Shown piece by piece: positions 51,318-61,875 of a DNA stretch of 64,000 nt. The notes below the pieces were generated by a model that was not told the origin of the DNA, made no database searches, and saw only the letters and a list, made by a program, of their open reading frames with translations. Position 1 is the first letter of the stretch; every line of letters begins with the position of its first letter. The DNA comes from Limnobaculum allomyrinae. Lineage in GTDB: Bacteria > Pseudomonadota > Gammaproteobacteria > Enterobacterales > Enterobacteriaceae. The stretch is from assembly GCF_016649425.1 (NCBI RefSeq), contig NZ_JADRCR010000003.1, forward strand, positions 292,600-356,599, read 5' to 3'. The translations under genes were made by a program, and so were the position numbers.

Positions 51318-53336
51318 TTACTGGTTCCCCGCCCAGACAACCATCACTTTGTCGTCGGCATATTCACGACTAAAGGCGTAACCTTGTTTCATGTTCAACG
51401 TGTTTTGTTTACCCGCGCCGATTGCCGGATGACGAGCGCGGAATTGGCTGATTTTCTGCCAGTGAGAGAGTGTGGCAATATTTTGTCCCCAGTTCATGTC
51501 TGAACGTGTTCCCTGAAGTGGGTCGGAACCGGTCGGGCCAAACGGACGTTCCGTTTCATCACCGTAGAAAATTTGTATTGCACCCGGAGTCAGCAACAGT
51601 AATTCTGCCGCACGCTGGCCTCCTTCGCGGAACAATCGAGTATCATGGGAAGAAAGGTAGCTAAGAACGTTAAAATCCTGCAGTTTGGTCGCCATTTGCT
51701 GCCAGGTGATATCAATGTTCGCAAAGCAATCCACCGCTTTTGCCGCCTGCTCCTGATAATCAAAATTGATCATTGCGTCAAAGCCGCTGTTGTAATAGTC
51801 ACTTTTCATCACGCCATGACCCCAGGCTTCTCCGGTCATCCAGAACGGTGCGTCATCCAACTTTTTATCTGGGTTGGTTTTTTTCCATTCAGCCAGTGCA
51901 GCAACAGACTGTGTTTTCAACTGCTGCCAGCTTATTTTTTCAACGTGTTTTGCGGTATCTACCCGGAAGCCGTCAATACCGTAATCCCGTACCCATTGGC
52001 TGAGCCAGTGAGTCAGATAATTTCGCACGGTGTAACCGGCCATTTCTTTGGCATGGGTATCGGGTTTATGACGGTAAAAAACGGGTAAGCCTGCAGGTTG
52101 TGTGTTTTCTGTTTTTAAATCTGGCAGGAAAGCCAATGACATGGTTAAGTCATCAAAACCTGGCGTGTCGTAATTGCCAATATCGGTACGAATCCAGTTT
52201 TTGCCCCACCAGTTTTGCCAGGCCGCATTGTCATTGAAGTTGATGTAATCATTAAAGGAGTGCCAACTTTGGCCCGGGCCGGGCTTCCAGTCAGTCCAGT
52301 GCTTGCCGAGTGTTTTAGTCAGCTCGTCGCCTTGAAGATACAGTGCACCAAACTGATACTCTTGCATGTCGGCAAGCGTTGCGTAACCAGTGTGGTTCAT
52401 GACGATGTCGAACAAAATACGTATACCGCGTTTGTGGGCTTCATCCACCAATGTGCGCAACTCATCCTCAGTACCCATATTGGCATCGAGTGTTGTCCAG
52501 TCCATGGTGTAGTAGCCGTGGTAGGCATAATGCGGGAAATCCCCTTTTGTACCACCGCCAACCCAGCCGTGAATTTGTTCCAGCGGCGAGCTAATCCATA
52601 ATACGTTCACACCCAATTGCTGTAGATAATCGAGTTTTTGCGTTAAACCAGCCAGGTCACCACCATGGAATGTGCCGATTTCTTGCATATCATCTTTATG
52701 GCGACCATAGTTGTTATCGTTTTTCGGATCGCCATTGACAAAACGGTCGGTCAGAACAAAGTAGACCGTTGCGTTATGCCTGTTAAACGTTGAAGCCTGC
52801 TGAGAGGTGGCGGGTTCCAGAAGTAACAGGCCATTGCTGCTCGCCGCCGGCATCAGGGTGATTTGGCCTTGTTTGACTGTTGCTGTTGAGCCGCTGTAGA
52901 AATCGCGTACTTCACTGCCTTCGGCGAAAGTTTTGCTGACGTCTATCGTTAGCGGTTTACCATCCCATTTCGGGCATTGGCGGGTAATATCAACGGGCGC
53001 TGTTTGCTCTTGGTGATTGACGCTCAGCGTCAGCGTCGGAGTACCGCTACGCGTGTCTATCTGTACGTGATAATCGCCTTCACGAAATATGCGCCAGGCA
53101 GAGGGTTCTCCTTCGCATGGTTTCATTGAAAGCGCCTGATTAAGCTTAATTGATTCTGCGGGCTGCCAGCATGCTTGTTCTGATTTGAGATTTAATGGCA
53201 GTGTGCCTTTTGCAAGCTTGGTTTTACTGACAAACAAGCCCGGGCTTTGCTCTTTAAATGCGGGTATTCCGGGTGCCGTCCAGGCGGCTTGAACCAGCCC
53301 GGGAAACAGCAGAAACAGCAGAGGTAGTTTTTTCAT
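51318..53336 (-). CDS. malS: Periplasmic alpha-amylase MalS
   Basis: A 672-residue GH13 alpha-amylase, close to E. coli MalS (676 residues). The signal peptide is MKKLPLLFLLFPGLVQA. An N-terminal accessory domain (to about residue 180) precedes the barrel, which begins NATVYFVLTDRFVNGD. The conserved regions are ILFDIVMNHTG (region I), GFRVDTAKHVE (region II, nucleophile Asp), GEAWG (region III, acid/base Glu) and LSSHDTRLF (region IV). It cuts maltodextrins in the periplasm. In E. coli malS is elsewhere; here it sits between glmS and pstS. The upstream region shows no clear MalT box to my eye. Confidence 0.94.
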   Translation of the reverse strand: MKKLPLLFLLFPGLVQAAWTAPGIPAFKEQSPGLFVSKTKLAKGTLPLNLKSEQACWQPAESIKLNQALSMKPCEGEPSAWRIFREGDYHVQIDTRSGTPTLTLSVNHQEQTAPVDITRQCPKWDGKPLTIDVSKTFAEGSEVRDFYSGSTATVKQGQITLMPAASSNGLLLLEPATSQQASTFNRHNATVYFVLTDRFVNGDPKNDNNYGRHKDDMQEIGTFHGGDLAGLTQKLDYLQQLGVNVLWISSPLEQIHGWVGGGTKGDFPHYAYHGYYTMDWTTLDANMGTEDELRTLVDEAHKRGIRILFDIVMNHTGYATLADMQEYQFGALYLQGDELTKTLGKHWTDWKPGPGQSWHSFNDYINFNDNAAWQNWWGKNWIRTDIGNYDTPGFDDLTMSLAFLPDLKTENTQPAGLPVFYRHKPDTHAKEMAGYTVRNYLTHWLSQWVRDYGIDGFRVDTAKHVEKISWQQLKTQSVAALAEWKKTNPDKKLDDAPFWMTGEAWGHGVMKSDYYNSGFDAMINFDYQEQAAKAVDCFANIDITWQQMATKLQDFNVLSYLSSHDTRLFREGGQRAAELLLLTPGAIQIFYGDETERPFGPTGSDPLQGTRSDMNWGQNIATLSHWQKISQFRARHPAIGAGKQNTLNMKQGYAFSREYADDKVMVVWAGNQ

Positions 53337-53545
53337 AAGGTTTATCCCCTGATTATCTTTTATTCAGTTTGGCATTGTTTTAATTAATTGAATTCCCCCC
53401 TAAAAGAAATAATAGAGGAGGAGATAATAGGGTGAGTGGCGGCGATACCTCTTGCTTTCGATGATAATTAAAACTCTCATTTATTCAGATCAGAGTAATA
53501 ATTATATTTATTAAAAATATCATTAAGTTAAATCAAAAATTCCCA

Positions 53546-53585
53546 CTGTCATAAAACTGTAACCTGATTGACATTATACTGTCAC
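53546..53585 (+). promoter_or_regulatory. Two Pho boxes upstream of pstS
   Basis: CTGTCATAAAACTGTAAC (53546-53563) and TTGACATTATACTGTCAC (53568-53585) are PhoB sites of the 7-4-7 type, spaced 22 bp apart, as in the E. coli pst promoter. The rest of the 53337-53669 spacer is AT-rich with no gene. Confidence 0.9.
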
Positions 53586-53669
53586 TAAACGGTCTTATCT
53601 TTGCGCTTGTACTCATCACCAGTCTGATTATTAACGATACAGAGCCAATAAATTCCTTTAGGAGGAATG

Positions 53670-54710
53670 ATGAAACTGATACGTACAACGATTGCTTATA
53701 GTATTGCAACAGCCGTTTCTCTGACGACTCTGTCAGCATTTGCGGCAGAAAATATTACCGGTGCCGGCGCTACGTTTCCTGCACCTGTCTATGCCAAATG
53801 GGCGGACAGCTATCAAAAAGAGAGCGGTAATAACATCAACTATCAAGGGATTGGTTCATCCGGTGGCGTTAAGCAAATTAATGCTAATACGGTAGATTTT
53901 GGTGCGTCAGATGCTCCTCTGGATGATGAGAAGCTGGCTAAAGACGATTTGTTCCAGTTCCCAACCGTTATTGGTGGCGTGGTGCTGGCGGTGAATGTTC
54001 AGGGTATTAAATCAGGGGAATTAACGCTGGATGGAAAAACCCTGGGTGATATCTACCTGGGCACGGTGAAAAAGTGGAACGATCCGGCGATTGCTAAACT
54101 GAATCCGGGCGTCAAATTGCCAGAACAGGATATTGCGGTAGTACGTCGCGCCGATGGTTCCGGTACTTCCTTCGTGTTCACCAGCTATCTGGCAAAAGTG
54201 AATGCGAGCTGGAAAGATCAGGTTGGTGTTGGTTCTACCGTTAAATGGCCGGTAGGTTTAGGCGGTAAAGGCAATGATGGTATCGCAGCCTTTGTTCAGC
54301 GTTTACCGGGCTCTATTGGTTATGTGGAATATGCTTACGCCAAGCAAAATAATCTGGCCTACACCAAACTGATATCAGCAGATGGTGAGGCGGTAAGCCC
54401 AACTCAGCAATCGTTCAGTGCGGCGGCTAAAGGTATCGACTGGTCGAAATCCTTTGCTCAGGATCTGACTTTCCAGAAAGGTAAGGACGTCTGGCCGATT
54501 ACTTCAACCACTTTTATTCTGGTACATAAAACTCAGAAAGATGCCAAACGTGGTGCAGAAGTACTGAAGTTCTTTGACTGGGGCTACAAAAAAGGCGGCT
54601 CTCTGGCAACTGAACTGGATTATGCCGTTTTGCCAGAGTCTGTGATTGAACAAGTTCGGGCAGCCTGGAAAACGCAGGTTAAAGATAGCAGCGGTAAAGC
54701 GATCTATTAA
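53670..54710 (+). CDS. pstS: Phosphate-binding periplasmic protein PstS
   Basis: A 346-residue protein (E. coli 346). The ATG at 53670 is chosen over the adjacent ATG at 53667, because AGGAGG (53660-53665) is only one base from the latter. The signal peptide ends SAFAAE. Phosphate ligands are in [33 protein letters not shown] and [16 protein letters not shown]. It delivers phosphate to PstCA and is the first gene of a PhoB-controlled operon. A hairpin (about 54725-54752) follows in the 62 bp gap to pstC, a common way to give pstS a higher mRNA level. Confidence 0.97.
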   Translation: MKLIRTTIAYSIATAVSLTTLSAFAAENITGAGATFPAPVYAKWADSYQKESGNNINYQGIGSSGGVKQINANTVDFGASDAPLDDEKLAKDDLFQFPTVIGGVVLAVNVQGIKSGELTLDGKTLGDIYLGTVKKWNDPAIAKLNPGVKLPEQDIAVVRRADGSGTSFVFTSYLAKVNASWKDQVGVGSTVKWPVGLGGKGNDGIAAFVQRLPGSIGYVEYAYAKQNNLAYTKLISADGEAVSPTQQSFSAAAKGIDWSKSFAQDLTFQKGKDVWPITSTTFILVHKTQKDAKRGAEVLKFFDWGYKKGGSLATELDYAVLPESVIEQVRAAWKTQVKDSSGKAIY

Positions 54711-54772
54711 TCATTCCTAACCGCCCTCTTCCGGTATATGGAAGGGGGCCGTAAATATGAAAGAGAGACTCA

Positions 54773-55729
54773 ATGGCGGTACATAAGCCGGTAATGAAAG
54801 CGCCAGGAAAGCAGGGCGATATTATTTTCGGCGCGCTGGTTAAGCTGGCAGCGCTGATTACCCTTTTATTATTGGGCGGCATAATCATCTCTCTGATTAT
54901 TGCTTCATGGCCCAGCATTCAAAAATTCGGTATTAGCTTCCTCTGGCATAAAGAGTGGGATGCGCCAGCCGATGAGTTTGGTGCCTTGGTGCCTATTTAT
55001 GGCACCATCGTAACCTCGATTATTGCGCTACTGATTGCCGTGCCGGTAAGTTTTGGTATAGCACTGTTCCTGACTGAACTCTCACCTAAATGGTTAAAAC
55101 GTCCGTTGGGTATTGCCATTGAACTGCTGGCTGCCATTCCCAGCATTGTTTACGGTATGTGGGGGCTGTTTATTTTCGCTCCGCTGTTTGCCGAATATTT
55201 CCAACAGCCGGTGGGGGATGTGGTCGCTAATATCCCTATCATCGGTACGCTGTTTTCTGGCCCGGCATTTGGTATCGGTATTTTGGCCGCCGGTATTATT
55301 CTGGCCATCATGGTTATTCCTTATATTGCCGCGGTAATGCGTGACGTGTTTGAACAAACGCCAACGCTGTTAAAAGAGTCCGCTTATGGCATCGGTTGTA
55401 CCACCTGGGAAGTGATTCGCAATATCGTGCTGCCTTATACCAAAAACGGTGTAATTGGCGGCATTATGCTGGGTTTAGGCCGTGCCTTAGGGGAAACTAT
55501 GGCGGTGACTTTCATTATTGGTAACACTTACCAGCTCGATAGCTTCTCCCTGTATATGCCGGGCAACAGTATTACTTCTGCGCTGGCTAATGAGTTTGCT
55601 GAGGCAGAATCCGGCCTACACACCGCGGCATTGATGGAGCTGGGATTAATCCTGTTTGTTATCACCTTTATTGTGCTGTCTTTGTCTAAGCTAATGATTC
55701 TCAGATTAAACAAGAATGAGGGGCGCTAA
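54773..55729 (+). CDS. pstC: Phosphate ABC permease PstC
   Basis: A 318-residue inner-membrane permease (E. coli 319) with six helices. The EAA loop that contacts PstB is in [20 protein letters not shown], followed by [21 protein letters not shown]. It pairs with PstA to form the phosphate channel. The ATG is preceded by GAGAGAC. Confidence 0.95.
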   Translation: MAVHKPVMKAPGKQGDIIFGALVKLAALITLLLLGGIIISLIIASWPSIQKFGISFLWHKEWDAPADEFGALVPIYGTIVTSIIALLIAVPVSFGIALFLTELSPKWLKRPLGIAIELLAAIPSIVYGMWGLFIFAPLFAEYFQQPVGDVVANIPIIGTLFSGPAFGIGILAAGIILAIMVIPYIAAVMRDVFEQTPTLLKESAYGIGCTTWEVIRNIVLPYTKNGVIGGIMLGLGRALGETMAVTFIIGNTYQLDSFSLYMPGNSITSALANEFAEAESGLHTAALMELGLILFVITFIVLSLSKLMILRLNKNEGR

Positions 55730-55730
55730 G

Positions 55731-56618
55731 ATGACCACGATGGATAAATCTGAAATCGCCTCTTTTGATGCTGGCCGCAAACGTATGCAGGCGTGGCGCC
55801 GTCAAAAAAACCGTATCGCGTTATTAATTTCGATGATGGCCATGGCCTTTGGCCTGTTTTGGCTAATCTGGATTCTGTTTTCAACCATAACTAAAGGCAT
55901 CGACGGTATGTCGATGGCGTTGTTCACCGAAATGACACCGCCACCGAATACGGCCGGCGGTGGATTAGCTAACGCCCTTGCCGGTAGCGGTCTGTTGATT
56001 TTATGGGCAACGGTGATTGGCACCCCGTTGGGGATTCTGGCGGGTATTTATCTGGCGGAATACGGTCGTAAATCAATCTTCGCTTCCATTGTGCGCTTTA
56101 TTAACGACATTTTGCTGTCGGCACCTTCCATTGTGGTAGGGCTGTTTGTTTACACCATTGTGGTAACGCAGATGGAGCGTTTTTCCGGTTGGGCTGGTGT
56201 CATTGCGTTGGCGTTATTGCAGGTGCCAATCGTTATTCGCACAACAGAGAATATGTTACGTCTGGTGCCTGACAGTCTGAGAGAGGCGGCTTATGCACTG
56301 GGAACACCAAAGTGGAAGATTATTCTGTCTCTGACGCTAAAAGCCTCCCTGTCAGGTATTGTGACCGGTGTGCTGTTAGCCATTGCTCGTATTGCCGGAG
56401 AAACCGCCCCTTTGCTGTTTACCGCCTTGTCTAATCAGTTCTGGAGCCTTGACCTGAGCCATCCGATTGCCAACTTGCCGGTAACCATATTCAAATTTGC
56501 CATGAGCCCGTTTGCTGAATGGCAGCAGTTAGCCTGGGCTGGCGTATTGCTGATTACCCTGTGTGTATTGTTATTAAATATTCTGGCGCGCGTAGTTTTT
56601 GCCAGTAAAAAACACTAG
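55731..56618 (+). CDS. pstA: Phosphate ABC permease PstA
   Basis: A 295-residue permease (E. coli 296). The ATG at 55731 directly follows the pstC stop with one base between, and GAGGGG upstream is its ribosome binding site; an in-frame ATG at 55716 lies inside pstC and is unlikely. The EAA loop is [20 protein letters not shown], and [19 protein letters not shown] is the family block. Confidence 0.95.
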   Translation: MTTMDKSEIASFDAGRKRMQAWRRQKNRIALLISMMAMAFGLFWLIWILFSTITKGIDGMSMALFTEMTPPPNTAGGGLANALAGSGLLILWATVIGTPLGILAGIYLAEYGRKSIFASIVRFINDILLSAPSIVVGLFVYTIVVTQMERFSGWAGVIALALLQVPIVIRTTENMLRLVPDSLREAAYALGTPKWKIILSLTLKASLSGIVTGVLLAIARIAGETAPLLFTALSNQFWSLDLSHPIANLPVTIFKFAMSPFAEWQQLAWAGVLLITLCVLLLNILARVVFASKKH

Positions 56619-57413
<795 letters not shown>

Positions 57414-57428
57414 TAACGGGGAACCCAC

Positions 57429-58142
57429 ATGGAAAACCTTAATTTAGGCAAACACATTTCCGGTCAGTTTAATGCGGAACTGGAACATATTCGTACTCAG
57501 GTTATGGTTATGGGAGGGCTGGTGGAACAACAGCTAACCGATGCCATTAATGCTATGCATCAGGCAGATGAAGAGCTGGCTCGCCGGGTGATTGAAGACG
57601 ATCGTAAAGTTAACAATATGGAAGTGTCAATTGATGAAGCCTGTGTGCGAATCATTGCTAAACGTCAGCCAACCGCCAGCGATTTGCGTTTAGTGATGGC
57701 AATCACCAAAACAGTTTCAGAACTGGAACGTATTGGCGATGTGGCGGACAAAATTTGTCGTATGGCGCTGGAAAAGTTCTCTCATCAGCATAAGCCGCTG
57801 CTGGTAAACCTGGAATCTTTAGGTCGCCATACGGTTCAAATGCTGCATGACGTACTTGATGCCTTTGCGCGTATGGATATTGATGAGGCCGTTCGTATCT
57901 ATCGGGAAGATAAGAAAGTCGATCAGGAGTATGAAGGAATTATCCGTCAGCTGATGACCTATATGATGGAAGATCCGCGCTCTATTCCCAGCGTGTTAAC
58001 CGCACTGGCTTGTGCCCGTTCCATTGAACGTATTGGCGATCGTTGCCAGAACATTTGTGAGTTTATTTTCTATTTTGTAAAAGGGCAGGATTTCCGTCAC
58101 CGCAGCGGCGATGAAGTTGAAAATCTGCTGGCGAAAAAGTAA
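57429..58142 (+). CDS. phoU: Phosphate signalling regulator PhoU
   Basis: A 237-residue all-helical protein (E. coli 241) with two PhoU domains, each having a metal-binding E/D-x-x-x-D-type core ([14 protein letters not shown] and [15 protein letters not shown]). It links the Pst transporter to PhoR and represses the Pho regulon at high phosphate. Last gene of the operon; a hairpin terminator follows. Confidence 0.96.
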   Translation: MENLNLGKHISGQFNAELEHIRTQVMVMGGLVEQQLTDAINAMHQADEELARRVIEDDRKVNNMEVSIDEACVRIIAKRQPTASDLRLVMAITKTVSELERIGDVADKICRMALEKFSHQHKPLLVNLESLGRHTVQMLHDVLDAFARMDIDEAVRIYREDKKVDQEYEGIIRQLMTYMMEDPRSIPSVLTALACARSIERIGDRCQNICEFIFYFVKGQDFRHRSGDEVENLLAKK

Positions 58143-58155
58143 AACGACCGTTATT

Positions 58156-58190
58156 CACGCCCGATTCTGATGCTTTCTGAATCGGGCGTG
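58156..58190. terminator. Hairpin between convergent phoU and hmuV
   Basis: CACGCCCGATTC pairs with GAATCGGGCGTG around 11 nt. It is symmetric and can serve both converging operons; T-runs are weak. Confidence 0.75.
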
Positions 58191-58193
58191 AGC

Positions 58194-58970
58194 TTATCTT
58201 CTTAAGCAAATTTGCGGCACTTCAGTATTTTCAGGATGCCCGTAAACACAGAGATCTGCCTGATACCAGCGCGTTAGTAATTCATCTTTTAACACTTCCC
58301 CCGGCGTTCCGCTGGCAACAATACTTCCCTGATGCAACAGCAGAATTCTGTCCGCATACAGTGCCGCCAGATTCAGATCATGCAGCACGGTACAAACGGA
58401 GAACGGAGCCTGACGTGTCATCTGCTTTAGCAAACGCAATGTTTGCTGCTGATGATAGAGGTCTAATGCTGAAGTGGGCTCATCAAGAAATAGCAATCGT
58501 TCTACCGGCGTTGGATGCCATAGCTGAGCTAACAATCGGGCTAACTGTATTCGCTGTTTTTCACCACCAGAGAGCTGGTTGTACTGGCGTTTAAGCAGTG
58601 GAGCACATTCCGTTATGCTTACTGCATGATCGATAGCCTGTTGATTCTGATGATGATTACCATAAGGCGTACGCCCCATAGCGATCACTTCCTGTACGCT
58701 AAAGGGGAATGTCAGTGCACTGTGCTGGTTCATTACGGCACGAACCGCAGCCAGCTCTCTATGTTGCCACTGAGGCAAAGGGCGATTTTGCAATTGACAG
58801 TGGCCGCTATCCGGTTGGATATATCCGGTCAGAATACGTAACAGGGTGGATTTCCCTGCCCCGTTGGGGCCAATAATCGCGACCAGCTCGCCAGCGTTTA
58901 GAGCCAGTGAAACCTGATTGATAATATCGCGGTTATTCCGGCTATAGTTCAGATGTTCAGCCTTAAGCAC
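58194..58970 (-). CDS. hmuV: Hemin ABC ATPase HmuV
   Basis: A 258-residue ATPase with the GTG start at 58970 ([15 protein letters not shown]), which overlaps the hmuU stop by 8 nt; an in-frame ATG at 59018 would add 16 residues inside hmuU. Walker A is GPNGAGKST, the signature is [18 protein letters not shown], Walker B is [12 protein letters not shown], and [15 protein letters not shown] holds the switch histidine. It drives heme import through HmuU. The exact start is uncertain. Confidence 0.9.
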   Translation of the reverse strand: MLKAEHLNYSRNNRDIINQVSLALNAGELVAIIGPNGAGKSTLLRILTGYIQPDSGHCQLQNRPLPQWQHRELAAVRAVMNQHSALTFPFSVQEVIAMGRTPYGNHHQNQQAIDHAVSITECAPLLKRQYNQLSGGEKQRIQLARLLAQLWHPTPVERLLFLDEPTSALDLYHQQQTLRLLKQMTRQAPFSVCTVLHDLNLAALYADRILLLHQGSIVASGTPGEVLKDELLTRWYQADLCVYGHPENTEVPQICLRR

Positions 58971-59967
58971 GAGGTATCTCTCTTTGGCGCAGAATAAGCC
59001 ATAAAAAATAGGGGCCACCCAGCAGGCTGGTAATTAAACCAACCGGAATTTCCGCCGGTGATGCCAGAGTTCTGGCCAGCGTATCGGCCAGCAACAGAAG
59101 GCAAGCCCCTCCAAGTACCGATCCGGGTAACAACCAACGATGATCAGAGCCCAGTTGTAAACGAATCAGATGAGGGATCACCAGTCCGATAAAGCCAATA
59201 ATTCCACTCATCGCAACGGCGGTACCGATCAGTAACGCGCTTAGCATCAATAAACCTAGCTTTACCGATTCGACGTTAACCCCAAGATAGTGAGCTTCTT
59301 CATCTCCCAACTGTAATATGTTTAACAACCGTGACAGGCGCAGGCCGATGGCAATCGCCGGTAGAATTAATGAGGCGGCAATGATCAGCGTAGACCATTG
59401 AGCCTGGCCTAAACTGCCCATACTCCAAAGAGAGAACTGTCGGAGCTGTTGGTCATCACTGATATAGCTAATAACGCCAATGGCCGCCCCAGCCAGCGCG
59501 TTAAGTGCAATACCCGTCAGCAATAAGCGAGTGAGATTTCCATGACCGGTTTTACTCAAGGCATAAAGCAGACAGCAAACGGCAATGCTGCCACCAAAGG
59601 CGGCCAGTGTATGCCCATACAGTTTCAAAACGCCGCTTAGTGGAAGAGGGAGTAAAATCGCCAGCGCCACGCACAGGGCAGCACCGGTACTAATGCCCAA
59701 TAATCCGGGATCGGCCAGTGGGTTACGAAATAGTCCCTGCATGATCGCGCCAGATACCGCTAAAGCGGCGCCGATAAGGGTTGCCAGCAACACTCTGGGA
59801 AGACGAATATTCAACCAGATGTGCCAGCTCCCCTCTTCTCCCGATCGGGTAAGCAGGGTATAAAACGAAAGTTTGACCGGCCCCAGATTAGCGGCGAACA
59901 GCGTCAGGATGACCAAAGCCATCAACATTGCCACCAGCCAGTAGCGTGGTGAAATGCGGCTATTCAT
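58963..59967 (-). CDS. hmuU: Hemin ABC permease HmuU
   Basis: A 334-residue permease of the FecCD/BtuC family with about ten helices. Family blocks visible: [37 protein letters not shown], split here as [12 protein letters not shown] and [16 protein letters not shown], and [20 protein letters not shown]. It carries heme across the inner membrane with HmuV and HmuT. The start overlaps the hmuT stop by 4 bp. Confidence 0.94.
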   Translation of the reverse strand: MNSRISPRYWLVAMLMALVILTLFAANLGPVKLSFYTLLTRSGEEGSWHIWLNIRLPRVLLATLIGAALAVSGAIMQGLFRNPLADPGLLGISTGAALCVALAILLPLPLSGVLKLYGHTLAAFGGSIAVCCLLYALSKTGHGNLTRLLLTGIALNALAGAAIGVISYISDDQQLRQFSLWSMGSLGQAQWSTLIIAASLILPAIAIGLRLSRLLNILQLGDEEAHYLGVNVESVKLGLLMLSALLIGTAVAMSGIIGFIGLVIPHLIRLQLGSDHRWLLPGSVLGGACLLLLADTLARTLASPAEIPVGLITSLLGGPYFLWLILRQREIPRA

Positions 59968-60794
59968 CCGGCGTGTTCCATTGCTTTATGCAGTTCAGCA
60001 ATCACTTCCGGCGTTTTCAGACTAAAACCAAGCAGGGAAAGATCGTCTACCACCAGTAAACGTTTATTCTTTCCGGCAGGGGTTTGGCTGATACCGGCCA
60101 ATTGCCAGATATTATCTTCACCGCCAAATGTTGTGTATCCCGCCGAGGTGATTAACAGAATGTCCGGTGCTGCTGCGATGATACCTTCCTGAGAAAGTGG
60201 ACGATATTTGTTAAATCCCTGCATGGCATTAGTACCACCGGCAATGGTAATAATGGCATCAGCGGCAGTGTTTTGCCCTGCAGCCATTGGTGTTGAACCG
60301 GTATAGTTCATGACAAATAACACTTTAGATGGCAATGGATTCTTCGGCAGGGCTGCTAACTGATTCCGGTAATCTGCAATCAGTTTTTCTCCCTGTTTCT
60401 CTTTACCCAGTGCCTGAGCGACTGCGTGGATTTTATCCGTTACGGTTTCCAGCGATGGTTTACCAGGAATGCTGACAACCTTTACTCCACTCTGGCTAAC
60501 CTGCTCCAACGCCAGTGCCGGTAACGACTGGTCGCTGGCAAGTACCAATGAGGGTTTAAGTGAAAGAATACCTTCAGCGTTTAACTGGCGCATATAGCCA
60601 ATATCGGGCAGCGCCTTTGCCGCTTCCGGATAGGTACTGGTTGAGTCACGCCCTACCAGCTGTGACTGCGCCTCTAACGCATACACGATTTCTGTTACAT
60701 CACCGCCAATGCTGACAATTCGTTCACTGGCCAGCGCATTGAGTGATAGCACAGAAAGGAGGGCTATCAGCCCTCGGTTGATTAGCCCTTTCAT
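59964..60794 (-). CDS. hmuT: Periplasmic hemin-binding protein HmuT
   Basis: A 276-residue protein with a signal peptide ([22 protein letters not shown]). It is a cluster A-II/III binding protein: [17 protein letters not shown] at the N-lobe start, then [21 protein letters not shown] with the tyrosine that commonly ligates heme, and the C-lobe with [17 protein letters not shown]. It hands heme from the receptor to HmuUV. It overlaps the hmuS stop by 4 bp. Confidence 0.93.
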   Translation of the reverse strand: MKGLINRGLIALLSVLSLNALASERIVSIGGDVTEIVYALEAQSQLVGRDSTSTYPEAAKALPDIGYMRQLNAEGILSLKPSLVLASDQSLPALALEQVSQSGVKVVSIPGKPSLETVTDKIHAVAQALGKEKQGEKLIADYRNQLAALPKNPLPSKVLFVMNYTGSTPMAAGQNTAADAIITIAGGTNAMQGFNKYRPLSQEGIIAAAPDILLITSAGYTTFGGEDNIWQLAGISQTPAGKNKRLLVVDDLSLLGFSLKTPEVIAELHKAMEHAG

Positions 60795-61828
60795 GCAGAT
60801 ACCGTCTGTTGTAACAAGGTGTCTATTTGAGTCCGCCAGATTTGCTGTTCCGGTTGCCCTTCGGTGCGTTGACCATAAAGTTGAGCAATTTGCGTACCGT
60901 CAGCGGCAAACAGTTCCAGGCTGGTAACAAAACCATCTTTGGTTGGTTTACGGGTTACCCAGCTTTCAACAATATCGTTTTCAATCAGGTGCAGTACAAA
61001 CGCCTTATTGAAGATATTAATCCAACCATCAATCGGGGCTACGCGATCAATTTTTCCGGTGAAAATCTGCACACAACCCCGGTTACCGACGAATACCATA
61101 ATGTCGTTGGCTTCGTTTTTCGCCATTTGCAGAATTTGTCGCAGGGACTGGTTATCTACTCGTTGTGCCAGATCGTCTTTAACCGCATTAAAAGCCTGTT
61201 GACGAGTGATGCCATGTTTATTCAGCAGTTTGAAAAACTGGTGAACATCTGTCATTGCACGCCATTCACTGTCGATAGTTTGGTTATCGATAACTGCCTG
61301 CCTGGCAGATGATTCTTGTACGGCATCCAGTTTCAGTGCTGGATTATCTTGCTGAGCAAAAGTATCAATCACCTTTTGCCAGGCATCCATATCGGTATTT
61401 TCCGTGGTATAGACTTTATGCAACGCATCGCCATACTCATCAAAGAACTGGATGCTGTGGCGAGTGCCGCGTTTACTCTCTTCCTTTAAAGCAAAGACAA
61501 ATAGCCAGTGCTCAAGAAACAGACGTAAGTCCAGCGCATAAGGATTCAGAATCAACCCGGCGTGATCGCCTAAATGCTGATTGGTATATTTGCCGATTTG
61601 CTCATGTACGGCATGTTGATTACGGGTGATTGATTTCGTTTCACCAACATTTTCCAGTGCGGCCAGTAAGGCCTTGATATCACTTTTCAGGCGAACGGCA
61701 TCATGGCCGACACGGGAATGAGTTAGCTCCGCTTCACTAATGTTGAGCAGCTGTGCCAGATCTCTGGCGTACTTTTCTGGGTGTTGCTGTTTTGCCTGTA
61801 AGTAGCTCTGATATAAAGAAGTGGTCAT
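60791..61828 (-). CDS. hmuS: Hemin transport/degradation protein HmuS
   Basis: A 345-residue cytoplasmic protein of the HmuS/ChuS/HemS family with two repeated structural halves. Typical stretches are [35 protein letters not shown] and [18 protein letters not shown]. The family binds imported heme and in several members opens the ring to release iron. AGGAAT before the ATG is the ribosome binding site; a hairpin separates it from hmuR. Confidence 0.93.
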   Translation of the reverse strand: MTTSLYQSYLQAKQQHPEKYARDLAQLLNISEAELTHSRVGHDAVRLKSDIKALLAALENVGETKSITRNQHAVHEQIGKYTNQHLGDHAGLILNPYALDLRLFLEHWLFVFALKEESKRGTRHSIQFFDEYGDALHKVYTTENTDMDAWQKVIDTFAQQDNPALKLDAVQESSARQAVIDNQTIDSEWRAMTDVHQFFKLLNKHGITRQQAFNAVKDDLAQRVDNQSLRQILQMAKNEANDIMVFVGNRGCVQIFTGKIDRVAPIDGWINIFNKAFVLHLIENDIVESWVTRKPTKDGFVTSLELFAADGTQIAQLYGQRTEGQPEQQIWRTQIDTLLQQTVSA

Positions 61829-61852
61829 TTTTTATTCCTGAATAATGATATT

Positions 61853-61870
61853 CCCCCTGTAAACAGGGGG
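61853..61870. terminator. Hairpin between hmuR and hmuS
   Basis: CCCCCTGT pairs with ACAGGGGG around AA, in the 47 bp gap. It could reduce read-through from the receptor gene or protect the hmuR mRNA end. Confidence 0.65.
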
Positions 61871-61875
61871 AGTGG

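Noticed and set aside
51118..53336. Resident Tn7-like transposon at attTn7
   Set aside because: No tnsABCD genes and no terminal repeats are visible; only malS lies in the interval.
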